A stretch of 64,000 bases of DNA, taken from positions 186,001-250,000 of the forward strand of contig JACKJU010000001.1 in the NCBI GenBank assembly GCA_020637805.1. Reading direction: 5' to 3'. The notes under the pieces were generated by a model. The model was not told where the DNA came from, did not search any database, and was given only the letters and a program-made list of their open reading frames with translations. This document shows positions 17,928 to 25,760 of the stretch, one piece after another. Every line of letters begins with the position of its first letter. Position 1 is the stretch's first letter. The position numbers and the translations under genes were made by a program. Source of the stretch: Nitratireductor sp. (GTDB lineage: Bacteria > Pseudomonadota > Alphaproteobacteria > Rhizobiales > Rhizobiaceae).

Positions 17928-18044
17928 GCGATTCCGCCCTTCCGTTAAGGGCGACAGGTTTACGTTTGGCGCAGCAAATTACAAGGCCGTGGGGAAAACG
18001 GGATCACCTTTCCACGAATTCCGAAGAACACCGGCAACCGGATG

Positions 18045-18061
18045 GAAGGGAAATTCCCTTC
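18045..18061 (-). repeat. Short perfect inverted repeat upstream of dnaE
   Basis: GAAGGGAA and TTCCCTTC separated by one base, 31 bases beyond the stop of the 32-residue gene. It could form a small hairpin in a transcript running into dnaE. No U-run, so it is weak as a terminator. Confidence 0.35.
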
Positions 18062-18091
18062 ATCAGCGGGGATGCCGACGCGAAAGCCCGA

Positions 18092-18190
18092 TCAGGCTAC
18101 CGACTGCAGAATGTCGGCCCAGGTGAACATGCCAGCCAGGAACATTCCGAGCGTGGCCAGAGAAGCAACATCACGAAAAGAAACGTACAT
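18092..18190 (-). CDS. 32-residue putative membrane microprotein, probably SOS-regulated
   Basis: Starts MYVSFRDVAS, continues LATLGMFLAGMF, and ends TWADILQSVA. ATG 18190 is preceded by GGAGGG at 7 bases, one of the best ribosome-binding sites in the window. The central stretch is hydrophobic and long enough for one membrane span. A promoter about 85 bases upstream is overlapped by GAAC-N7-GAAC, the LexA operator pattern of this group. The gene lies between lolD and dnaE on the same strand. No family is recognised. By size, predicted membrane location and probable LexA control it resembles Caulobacter SidA (29 residues, blocks division), but no sequence homology is claimed. Confidence 0.7.
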   Translation of the reverse strand: MYVSFRDVASLATLGMFLAGMFTWADILQSVA

Positions 18191-18267
18191 GGAAAATCCC
18201 TCCAATTGCGCGAATCTGCCAAACCGGCTACCCCTTAATGGTAATATTCGCCTTTGTTTCGCGCTAT

Positions 18268-18303
18268 GTTCTTATTATGTTCTCATTTGATTGATAGAGT
18301 CAA
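18268..18303 (-). promoter_or_regulatory. Promoter with overlapping LexA box
   Basis: Read on the minus strand: TTGACT (-35, 18298-18303), an 18-base spacer, CATAAT (-10, 18274-18279). GAAC-N7-GAAC covers 18268-18282, directly over the -10. A near-match third half-site (GAAA, 18257-18260) follows with the same 7-base spacing. Rhizobial LexA binds GTTC-N7-GTTC, and the lexA promoter in this window has the same arrangement. Confidence 0.65.
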
Positions 18304-18498
18304 GTGCCTTTGAGTTATTTTGTGTGACGGTGTGAAACCGGGCGCAAACCCGTCCCGTTAAGGTTTCCGGGGAGAGTTTCCAAAGACTTTATGGTGTTCG
18401 ATCGCAAGCGGCCTGCTGCGCTTGCCGGACGCGACATCCCGGCAGTCAAAACAGGTTCGGCACAGAGACAGGCCAATTCCAGGAGGGTGCTCTACTTG
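18304..18498. other. Rest of the 308-bp gap between lolD and the microprotein
   Basis: No gene seen. A 6-bp inverted repeat (TGCCGG at 18423, CCGGCA at 18439) lies about 55 bases beyond the lolD stop but lacks a U-run. Plus-strand open frames here are antisense continuations and lack support. Confidence 0.4.
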
Positions 18499-19200
18499 TC
18501 AGGACGCCGGTTGGACGGCGTAGTCGACGATCTTCGAATTTGCCAACGTGATCGCCCTGTCCATGCGGCGGGCGAGATCATGATTATGCGTCGCTATGAG
18601 CGCGGCAAGGCCATTCGCATGGACCAGCTTTTCCAGCATGGAGAACACGCGTTCGGAAGTGCCTGGATCGAGGTTCCCTGTCGGCTCGTCTGCGAGCAGG
18701 ACCTTCGGCTTGTTTGCAACGGCGCGTGCGATGGCCACACGCTGCTGTTCCCCGCCCGAGAGTTCCGAAGGCCGATGCGACGCTCGCGCCGCAATTCCCA
18801 TGAACTCCAAGAGCTCCATTCCCCGTTCCCGGGCTGCCTGTTTCGAGGCACCGCGCAGCATCTGGGGGATCATCAGATTCTCGACGGCCGAGAATTCAGG
18901 CAGAAGGTGGTGGAACTGGTAGATAAACCCGATGTCGTTGCGGCGCATCGCCGTGCGCAAGCGCTCGGCAAGGTCGCGGGTCGAATAACCTGATATCACG
19001 ACGTCACCACTGTCGGGACGCTCAAGCAGCCCGGCGATGTGGAGCAAGGTGGACTTGCCGGCACCTGAAGGCGCCACCAAGGCCACCATTTCACCGCCAT
19101 GGAGTTCGCAATCCGTCGCATCCAGAACGCGGATCTCCTTGCCATGTGCCTCGTGATAGGTGCGCGAAACACCATCCAGCCTGAGAACCGGTTCACTCAT
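18499..19200 (-). CDS. lolD: Lipoprotein-releasing ABC transporter ATP-binding protein LolD
   Basis: ATPase of the LolCDE complex that extracts lipoproteins from the inner membrane for transfer to LolA. Walker A is APSGAGKST, the Q-loop lies in IGFIYQFHHLLPEFSA (the QFHHLLPEF form is typical of LolD), the signature is LSGGEQQRVAIARA, Walker B is VLLADEPTGNLD, and the switch His is in IATHNHDLA. 233 residues. ATG 19200 overlaps the lolC/E stop by 8 bases. Confidence 0.95.
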   Translation of the reverse strand: MSEPVLRLDGVSRTYHEAHGKEIRVLDATDCELHGGEMVALVAPSGAGKSTLLHIAGLLERPDSGDVVISGYSTRDLAERLRTAMRRNDIGFIYQFHHLLPEFSAVENLMIPQMLRGASKQAARERGMELLEFMGIAARASHRPSELSGGEQQRVAIARAVANKPKVLLADEPTGNLDPGTSERVFSMLEKLVHANGLAALIATHNHDLARRMDRAITLANSKIVDYAVQPAS

Positions 19201-20506
19201 ATCTGAGCGCCTCCACGGGATCGAGGCGCGCTGCGCGCCAAGCCGGAAAAAGAGTGGCCAGGAAGGAGAGAACGAGCGCCATAATCACCACGGTCGATGT
19301 TTCGTACACATCCATCTTTGCCGGAAGCTGGCTCAGGAAATAGAGTTCCGGGTTGAACAGTTGCGTGCCGGAAAGCCACGAGAAAAACTGCCGGATCTTC
19401 TCGACATTCAGGCAGACCACGACGCCCAGCACAACACCGGCAATCGTTCCGAACACACCTATCGCCGCGCCCGTCATCAGGAAGATGCGCATGATGGCAC
19501 CACGTGTCGCGCCCATGGTACGCATGATGGCAATGTCGTGGCCCTTGTCTTTCACCAGCATGAACAGGCCGGAAATGATGTTGAGTGCGGCCACAAGCAC
19601 GATCAGAAGCAGAATGAAGAACATCACATTGCGTTCAACCTGCAGCGCCGAGAAGAAGGTGGCATTGCGTTGCGTCCAGTCGGTGAGAAATAGCGGTCTG
19701 GCTGCGGCCTCTTCCACCTTCGGACGCATGCTTGCAATGGCATCGGCATCGTTCAGGTAGATCTCGATTACCGAGACCCGGTCTTCCAGGTTGAAATAGA
19801 GTTGCGCTTCAGAGAGCGGCATGAAGACGAAGGTGGAATCATATTCGCTCATGCCGATCTCGAACAACGCCGTTATCGGATAGGACTTCACTCGTGGCGT
19901 GGTCCCGAACGGCGTCACATCTCCTTCCGGTGATATCAGCGTGATGGAATCGCCAAGACCGAGGCCCAGACTGCCTGCCAGCCGCGTTCCAACCGCCACT
20001 CCCTGGCCGCCGTCGAAACCGTCAAGCGTGCCGGCCTTGATATTGGATGACACCGAACGGACATTCTTCAGGTCCTGTTCCCGGACCCCGCGAACCAGCG
20101 CCCCCGATCCGCCAACGCCCCCCGAAACGAGTGCCTGCCCCTCGATCAGCGGTATGGCGAGTTTTACACCATCCACGCCCGAAATCCGCTTTGCGACTTC
20201 CGAGTAGTCGGTGAAATCACCGTCGATCGGCGAAGCGATGAGATGGCCATTGAGGCCAAGAATCCGGTCGAGCAGTTCGGCCCTGAAGCCGTTCATGACC
20301 GCCATGACAATGATAAGCGTGGCGACGCCGAGCGTGATTCCCACGAACGAGAAACCGGCAATCACCGAGATGAAGGCTTCCTTGCGGCGGGAACGCAAAT
20401 ATCGTCCCGCCAGCATCCATTCAAAAGCCGCGAAAGGGCGCGTGAATCCCTTGCCGCTTCGCAGGTTTGCATTTCCGTTTGATGTTGCAGTGCCTTGTGC
20501 GGCCAT
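19193..20506 (-). CDS. lolC: Lipoprotein-releasing ABC transporter permease LolC/LolE
   Basis: Four-span permease with a large periplasmic loop. 437 residues: AFEWMLAGRYLRSRRKEAF leads into span 1 (FISVIAGFSFVGITLGVATL); the periplasmic domain runs from about 80 to 300; three further spans follow, with LFMLVKDKGHDIAIMRTMGA and a C-terminal LFPAWRAARLDPVEALRYE typical of the MacB/LolC family. AAGGAG precedes ATG 20506. Alphaproteobacteria usually have one LolC/E-type gene that acts as a homodimer, so the lolC name is by convention. proS is immediately upstream. Confidence 0.94.
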   Translation of the reverse strand: MAAQGTATSNGNANLRSGKGFTRPFAAFEWMLAGRYLRSRRKEAFISVIAGFSFVGITLGVATLIIVMAVMNGFRAELLDRILGLNGHLIASPIDGDFTDYSEVAKRISGVDGVKLAIPLIEGQALVSGGVGGSGALVRGVREQDLKNVRSVSSNIKAGTLDGFDGGQGVAVGTRLAGSLGLGLGDSITLISPEGDVTPFGTTPRVKSYPITALFEIGMSEYDSTFVFMPLSEAQLYFNLEDRVSVIEIYLNDADAIASMRPKVEEAAARPLFLTDWTQRNATFFSALQVERNVMFFILLLIVLVAALNIISGLFMLVKDKGHDIAIMRTMGATRGAIMRIFLMTGAAIGVFGTIAGVVLGVVVCLNVEKIRQFFSWLSGTQLFNPELYFLSQLPAKMDVYETSTVVIMALVLSFLATLFPAWRAARLDPVEALRYE

Positions 20507-20534
20507 GCCCGCTCCTTGATGAATGCCTGGCGGT

Positions 20535-21869
20535 TTACGCGGCCGCGTGTGTCAGAAGCATGTTGATGGCGGCTTCCGGTGTCATGGCCTGGCGTGAACC
20601 ATCCTTGCGATTCTTTACCTCGACCTCGCCGGAGGCAACGCCACGCGGCCCGACGACGACTTGCCATGGGAGACCGATAAGGTCCATCGCAGCAAACTTC
20701 TGGCCCGCCCGGTTGTCCGTGTCGTCATAGAGAACATCCCTGCCCGCCTTGGTGAGTGCCGCATAGATGTCTTCACAGACAGTGTCGACGGCCTGGTCGC
20801 CGGCCTTCATGTTGACGATGCCCAGATCGAACGGCGCAACCGAGGCCGGCCAGATGATGCCGTTCTCGTCGTGGCTCGCCTCGATGATCGCCGCAACCAC
20901 GCGCGACGGGCCAATGCCATAGGATCCCATGGAAACCGTTACCTGCTTGCCGTCCGGCCCCTGTACCGTAGCGCCCATGGGCCCGGAATACTTGGTGCCA
21001 AAATGGAAGATGTGCCCAACTTCGATACCCCGCGCGGCAAGCTTGTCGTCAGCTGCAATCGCGTCCCAGGCCGTTTCGTCATGCATCTCGTCGGTCGCGG
21101 CATAGGGTGCCGTCCATGCATCGACAATTGCGGCAATCTGTTCATCATTGCGGAAATCGGTATCGGCGCCGGGAACCGGCAAATCCATGTAATCCCTGTG
21201 GCAGAAGACTTCGCTCTCACCGGTATCGGCCAGAATGATGAATTCGTGCGAGAGATCTCCGCCGATCGGACCCGTGTCCGCACGCATCGGGATTGCCTTT
21301 ACGCCAAGCCGGTCGAATGTCCTGAGGTAGGAAACGAACATGCGGTTGTAGGCAGCTTTCGCGCCCTCGAAATCGAGATCAAAGGAATAGGCATCCTTCA
21401 TCAGGAATTCGCGTCCGCGCATGACGCCGAATCGCGGGCGCACTTCGTCGCGGAACTTCCACTGGATGTGGTAGAGATTGAGCGGCAGTTCCTTGTAGGA
21501 CTTGACGTAGGACCGGAAGATGTCGGTGATCATTTCCTCGTTTGTCGGGCCGTAGAGCATGTCACGGCCGTGACGGTCGTTGATCCTGAGCATTTCCTTG
21601 CCGTAATCGTCATAGCGGCTGCTTTCACGCCACAGATCGGCAGACTGAATGGTCGGCATCAGTATCTCGATTGCCCCTGCCCGGTTCTGCTCCTCGCGCA
21701 CGATGTTGCAGACCTTGTCGAGAACGCGCTTTCCAAGCGGTAGCCAGGAATAGATACCGGCGGACTGCTGGCGGATCATGCCGGCACGCAACATAAGACG
21801 GTGAGAGACGATTTCCGCTTCCTTAGGTGTCTCTTTCAGAAGCGGCATGAAGAACTGCGAACTGCGCAT
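20535..21869 (-). CDS. proS: Proline--tRNA ligase (short alphaproteobacterial type)
   Basis: Class II aminoacyl-tRNA synthetase, 444 residues, lacking the INS editing domain between motifs 2 and 3 that Escherichia coli ProRS has. N-terminus MRSSQFFMPLLKETPKEAEI; motif 1 RAGMIRQQSAGIYSWLPLG; motif 2 FRDEVRPRFGVMRGREFLMK; motif 3 MGSYGIGPSRVVAAIIE. The C-terminal anticodon-binding domain has GLPWQVVVGPRG. First gene of a proS-lolC-lolD run. Confidence 0.96.
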   Translation of the reverse strand: MRSSQFFMPLLKETPKEAEIVSHRLMLRAGMIRQQSAGIYSWLPLGKRVLDKVCNIVREEQNRAGAIEILMPTIQSADLWRESSRYDDYGKEMLRINDRHGRDMLYGPTNEEMITDIFRSYVKSYKELPLNLYHIQWKFRDEVRPRFGVMRGREFLMKDAYSFDLDFEGAKAAYNRMFVSYLRTFDRLGVKAIPMRADTGPIGGDLSHEFIILADTGESEVFCHRDYMDLPVPGADTDFRNDEQIAAIVDAWTAPYAATDEMHDETAWDAIAADDKLAARGIEVGHIFHFGTKYSGPMGATVQGPDGKQVTVSMGSYGIGPSRVVAAIIEASHDENGIIWPASVAPFDLGIVNMKAGDQAVDTVCEDIYAALTKAGRDVLYDDTDNRAGQKFAAMDLIGLPWQVVVGPRGVASGEVEVKNRKDGSRQAMTPEAAINMLLTHAAA

Positions 21870-22233
21870 GCGGGAAAACCTGAATCAGTGAAAATTTGTT
21901 GTTGCTTTATACACGGCGCCACAGTAATTGAAACAAGCCTTGGCGGGCGTTGACGTTAGGTTAACCGTAAGATGGCGGTTAGGTAACTGGGCTTTGGGGT
22001 TTCTCTTTTTCCATTCACTGGAATGAAACCGGACCTGCATCTGGATCCCCGATATCCGGAGTGCGGTAAATTATCCGGGCAGGTTATCGAGCTGTGATAT
22101 TCGTCACTACATGCGGCGGAATTCTGGCGTCTAATGACCAAAGTTGATTTTGAGGGAACCTTCCTGATGGTCAACGATTAATCAATACAATTGCAGGATA
22201 ACTGCAAGGCATTCGGACAGGGAAGAAGAGACG
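21870..22233. other. 364-bp divergent gap between proS and the 40-residue gene
   Basis: Holds the proS promoter candidate at 21908-21936 and presumably the plus-strand promoter of the 40-residue gene, for which no clear -35/-10 pair was found. AT-richer than its surroundings. No other gene supported. Confidence 0.45.
21908..21936 (-). promoter_or_regulatory. Possible proS promoter
   Basis: Minus-strand TTGTTT (-35, 21931-21936), a 17-base spacer, and TGTATA (-10, 21908-21913), placed 39 bases before the proS start. Read by eye. Confidence 0.4.
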
Positions 22234-22356
22234 ATGCAAGAAGATATCACGCGCAAACCCTTCAAGGGTATTTTTGCCGAACTCGCGATCTACAGCCTCG
22301 TAACGGGTATCGCAGTGATCGTGGCCGTGGCAGGCGCAGCAATGGCTGCCTCCTGA
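22234..22356 (+). CDS. 40-residue putative single-span membrane protein
   Basis: Begins MQEDITRKPFKGIFAELAIY, then a hydrophobic segment YSLVTGIAVIVAVAGAAMAA, ending in Ser. GAAGAG lies just upstream of the ATG at 22234. The N-terminal cytoplasmic part has mixed charges and the rest would span the membrane once. It is isolated on the plus strand between divergent proS and convergent DUF1467, with a strong terminator 65 bases after its stop, which makes it look like a real short transcription unit. No family recognised. Confidence 0.6.
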   Translation: MQEDITRKPFKGIFAELAIYSLVTGIAVIVAVAGAAMAAS

Positions 22357-22420
22357 CAGGATCTATCCAGTACAGGCATTGAGACAGGGCAATCGGCCAA
22401 TGGCCTCTTGCCGGAAACAG

Positions 22421-22459
22421 AAAGCCGTTCTCCGCCATGCGGAGACGGCTTTTCGTTTT
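22421..22459 (+). terminator. Rho-independent terminator after the 40-residue gene
   Basis: AAAGCCG-T-TCTCCGC pairs with GCGGAGA-CGGCTTT (14 pairs, one bulged T, 3-base loop), followed by TCGTTTTC. The A-rich left flank means it could also serve the minus-strand DUF1467 transcript. Confidence 0.8.
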
Positions 22460-22587
22460 CAGGCTACCGCAAATGGCGGATTGAATTTCACCCGATTCGA
22501 AACGCGCGAAACAATTCAGTTGTCTGCCAATAGCAGCCGTTTCCACCTGAAGGTGATCGATCCAAGCAATAAGTGGGCTAACACGAT

Positions 22588-22848
22588 CTAGTCGAAGAAA
22601 CGCGGCATCGAGTCGATGCCTATACCCATGATTTGCGTGGCATAATACCAGCAGCCGAACACAACTCCGGATATCACCGTGTTGAGCAGCAGCCGCTTCC
22701 ACAGCCCTCCCTTTGCCGGGGCGCTGGATGGCGTGCCGGGAACCACCTCGCCTTCGTCGTCCTGCGTGCGCAGTCCAATCGATAGCACAGCAAACAGGGT
22801 GAGCCACCAGAACAGGGCGTAATAGGCAATTGCGGTGATCAAGCTCAT
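22588..22848 (-). CDS. DUF1467 family membrane protein
   Basis: 86 residues with two predicted membrane spans (AYYALFWWLTLFAVLSIGL and LLLNTVISGVVFGCWYYAT) joined by a loop with the family segment GLRTQDDEGEVVPGTPSSAP. DUF1467 is found almost only in alphaproteobacteria, commonly next to methylmalonyl-CoA epimerase, as here; function unknown. ATG overlaps the mce stop by one base (TGATG), indicating coupled translation. Confidence 0.85.
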   Translation of the reverse strand: MSLITAIAYYALFWWLTLFAVLSIGLRTQDDEGEVVPGTPSSAPAKGGLWKRLLLNTVISGVVFGCWYYATQIMGIGIDSMPRFFD

Positions 22849-23252
22849 CAGACCTGTTCCAGTTCGACGAGCGTTCCGCAGAAATCCTTGGGATGGAGGA
22901 AAAGCACGGGCTTTCCGTGCGCACCGGTTTTCGGCTCACCATCACCGAGAACCCGGGCGCCATTGGCGATCATGCGGTCCCGGGCAGCCATGATATCGTC
23001 CACCTCGTAGCAGACGTGATGGATACCGCCTGCCGGGTTCTTCTCGATGAATGCTGCAATCGGCGACTTTTCGCCCAGCGCCTCAAGCAGTTCAATCTTC
23101 GTGTTGGGCAATTCCACGAACACCACCGTGACGCCATGTTCCGGCAGTGCCTGGGGCTGGCTGACCCTGGCACCCAAAGTATCGCGATAGATCGCCGTCC
23201 CCTGCTGCAGGTCCGGGACGGCAATCGCCACATGGTTCAACTTTCCGATCAT
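22848..23252 (-). CDS. mce: Methylmalonyl-CoA epimerase
   Basis: Interconverts (R)- and (S)-methylmalonyl-CoA in propionyl-CoA metabolism. 134 residues of the vicinal-oxygen-chelate fold: LNHVAIAVPDLQQGTAIYRD, VELPNTKIELLEAL, GGIHHVCYEVDDI, and VLFLHPKDFCGTLVELEQV carry the metal-binding His and Glu residues. It is in the conserved rnj-mce-DUF1467 order. Confidence 0.93.
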   Translation of the reverse strand: MIGKLNHVAIAVPDLQQGTAIYRDTLGARVSQPQALPEHGVTVVFVELPNTKIELLEALGEKSPIAAFIEKNPAGGIHHVCYEVDDIMAARDRMIANGARVLGDGEPKTGAHGKPVLFLHPKDFCGTLVELEQV

Positions 23253-23289
23253 TTGCCTGCCTCCAAACGTACGAAACCGGATTTTTCAG

Positions 23290-24954
23290 CTAGACCTTGG
23301 CGACGAAGACCGTGACCACGGGCTTCTTGCCCCATTCGTCACGAACGACTGCACGAATGGCGCGGTAGACGGCCTGTTCCACGACAGCGGGATCCTTGCG
23401 CCGCTTCGGCGGTATGCTCTCGGCCGCGCCGCTGGCCGCATCATATATCACGTCCTCGAAGGGATCTCCGCTCTCCGTAATCTCCGGCAGGCCATGGAGC
23501 GAGATATCAATCTCGTCTGCAAGGCGTCCGTCGCGGTCGATGACGACCGAGCATGCTACAAGGCCCACATAGGCGAGCTTCCGGCGCTCCTTGACGCCGA
23601 TGTCCTCCTCGTCGCCGATGATGCGCCCGTCCTTGAAGATGCGGCCGAATGGAACCTGCCCAAGGATTTCGGCTGGTCCAGGCGCGAGACGGAGCATGTC
23701 GCCATTGCGAACCGGAGCCACTTCGGGAACACCGATATGGGCTGCAAGCGCGGCGTGAGCGGATAGATGCAGCGGTTCGCCGTGCACCGGCACCGAGATC
23801 TGTGGCCTTACCCAGCCATACATCTGTTTCAACTCGTTGATGCGCGGATGGCCCGATACGTGAACAAGCTCGTCATTGTCGGTAATGATGTTGATGCCGC
23901 GATCCGATAACTGGTTCTGAATCTCCAGAATGGGTTTCAGATTGCCCGGAATGACACGAGACGAGAATACGACGGTATCTCCTGCGGCGAGCGACACCCT
24001 TGGATGCTCGTCGCGCGCAAGCTTGGCAACGGCGGCGCGATCCTCGCCCTGGCTGCCGGTGCAGATAATCACCAGCTTGTCGCGGTCGATATAGGAGAAT
24101 TCATCCTCCTCCACGAAGGGTTCCAGTCCCTGCAGGTATCCAAGATCGTCGGCTACCTCGCATACCCTCTTCAGCGAACGGCCCATCAGCATGACCTTGC
24201 GGCCTACGCTTTCGGCGGCCTGCGCTATGGAGCGTATCCGCCCGACATTTGACGAGAAGGTGGTGATTGCCACCCTTCCCTTCGAACGTAAGATGACCTT
24301 TGCCAACCCCTCCGAAACCTCGCGCTCCGAGGGGCTTACCCCGTCGCGCATGGCGTTCGTCGAGTCGCAGATCAGGGCAAGCACGCCCTCGTCACCAAGA
24401 CGCTTGAATGTCTTGGCATCGGTGTTGACACCGAGCGTGGGTTCATCATCCAGCTTCCAGTCGCCGGTATGTATGACGCGGCCAAGCGGACACTTGATCG
24501 CGAGCGAAACCGGTTCGGGTATGGAATGGGTGACGTGGATCGATTCAATCTCGAACGGACCGGCGGTAAAGCGGTCACCGGCCTTGTAGAGCTTGACCGG
24601 AATTTCCATGCCATGGCCATCGGACACGGTCTTGGATTCAAGCATCCCCGCAGTAAACGGGGTTACCCAGAGCTGCTTGCGCAGCATCGGCCAAAGCGCA
24701 ATCAACGCCCCGTAGTGGTCTTCATGTGCATGTGTAATGACGATGGCCTTGAGGCGGTCGCCCAGCTCCTGCGCGAAGGTAATGTCCGGCAGCACCAGAT
24801 CGACGCCCGGCAAGTCATGCCCGGGAAAGGTGACACCGCAATCGACCATGATCCATTCGCGGTCATCCTCCGGGCCATAGCCGTAGAGCGCGAGGTTCAT
24901 GCCGATTTCGCCAACGCCGCCGAGCGGCACAAAAATGAGTTCCGAGTTTTCCAT
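23290..24954 (-). CDS. rnj: Ribonuclease J
   Basis: Metallo-beta-lactamase/beta-CASP ribonuclease with 5'-exo and endonuclease activity in RNA maturation and decay. 554 residues. ELIFVPLGGVGEIGMN opens the protein; the zinc motif ITHAHEDHYGAL covers 75-80; further ligands lie in HVTHSIPEP and IHTGDWK; the beta-CASP domain includes ALICDSTNAMRDG; VHVSGHPRINELK and PVHGEP follow. ATG 24954 is chosen by homology; an upstream GTG at 24969 is in frame. Confidence 0.95.
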   Translation of the reverse strand: MENSELIFVPLGGVGEIGMNLALYGYGPEDDREWIMVDCGVTFPGHDLPGVDLVLPDITFAQELGDRLKAIVITHAHEDHYGALIALWPMLRKQLWVTPFTAGMLESKTVSDGHGMEIPVKLYKAGDRFTAGPFEIESIHVTHSIPEPVSLAIKCPLGRVIHTGDWKLDDEPTLGVNTDAKTFKRLGDEGVLALICDSTNAMRDGVSPSEREVSEGLAKVILRSKGRVAITTFSSNVGRIRSIAQAAESVGRKVMLMGRSLKRVCEVADDLGYLQGLEPFVEEDEFSYIDRDKLVIICTGSQGEDRAAVAKLARDEHPRVSLAAGDTVVFSSRVIPGNLKPILEIQNQLSDRGINIITDNDELVHVSGHPRINELKQMYGWVRPQISVPVHGEPLHLSAHAALAAHIGVPEVAPVRNGDMLRLAPGPAEILGQVPFGRIFKDGRIIGDEEDIGVKERRKLAYVGLVACSVVIDRDGRLADEIDISLHGLPEITESGDPFEDVIYDAASGAAESIPPKRRKDPAVVEQAVYRAIRAVVRDEWGKKPVVTVFVAKV

Positions 24955-24981
24955 GGCCTTGTTATGCACAGCCCCAAGCCG

Positions 24982-25737
24982 TCATGCAAAGAATATATCG
25001 GCGGTGGTGATCTTCTCCACCGAACCGTCTTCGCGCCGCATGCTCATGACACCGGTTTCGTCAATTCCGAGTAGCGTGCCGGCGATCGTGCGTTGCCCGT
25101 CTCGTGTAGGCAGCACCACCTTTGCCTTGCGCCCAAGACCAATCGCGGCATCCTGCCAATCGCGCCGCGTTGTCGCGAACCCGTCACCACCATTCCATTC
25201 CAGAAGCCTGCTGGCGAACGTACGCGCCAGCCTGGAGAACAGGATTTCCGGCTCGGTATCGATTCCCTTTTCCAGGAGCGAGGTCGCGGGGTGCAATGTC
25301 TCGGAGGGATAATGCCTGACATTGGTGCCAATTCCGCAGATGACGATGCGCCGGTCTCCGACAGCATGGCTTTCCAGAAGAATGCCCGCAGTCTTTTCGC
25401 CGTCGGCCAGCACGTCATTTGGCCATTTCAGGCGGAAGTCGGGAAGCGTTGAAAATGGTGCTGCAGCTTCGATCAGGGCATCGCGCAATGCCAGGCTCGC
25501 CACGTAGCTTAGCTGCGAAAGGGAAGCCAGTGGCCATGGTGCATCCAGCAGCAGCGAGGCATACAGGTTTCCCGGCTCGGAAACCCAGTTGCGTCCACGG
25601 CTTCCACGGCCTGATAGCTGTTTGCGTGCGGTAACCCAAAGCCCGCCTGCCTCGCCAGCCCTTGCGAGATCAAGGCACTCGGTGTTGGTCGAACCGGTTT
25701 CGTCCAACTGCAGATGGCGGAAACCCGGTGGTAGCAC
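24982..25737 (-). CDS. birA: Biotin--[acetyl-CoA-carboxylase] ligase
   Basis: Attaches biotin to the biotin carboxyl carrier protein. Catalytic domain only, with no N-terminal repressor helix-turn-helix: LQLDETGSTNTECLDLARAG, ARKQLSGRGSRGRNWVSEPG (biotinyl-AMP loop), and RLKWPNDVLADGEKTAGILLE, then ICGIGTNVRH. The C-terminal SH3-like domain ends TTADIFFA. No ATG is well placed. The GTG at 25737 gives 251 residues, but the start could lie slightly upstream, overlapping the nuoN stop. It follows nuoN directly, as in related genomes. Confidence 0.9.
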   Translation of the reverse strand: MLPPGFRHLQLDETGSTNTECLDLARAGEAGGLWVTARKQLSGRGSRGRNWVSEPGNLYASLLLDAPWPLASLSQLSYVASLALRDALIEAAAPFSTLPDFRLKWPNDVLADGEKTAGILLESHAVGDRRIVICGIGTNVRHYPSETLHPATSLLEKGIDTEPEILFSRLARTFASRLLEWNGGDGFATTRRDWQDAAIGLGRKAKVVLPTRDGQRTIAGTLLGIDETGVMSMRREDGSVEKITTADIFFA

Positions 25738-25760
25738 TGTTGGATATCCGGTGCTGCTGA

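Noticed and set aside
18042..18290. 82-residue plus-strand open frame across the microprotein region
   Set aside because: Antisense to the better supported 32-residue gene and lacks a ribosome-binding site.
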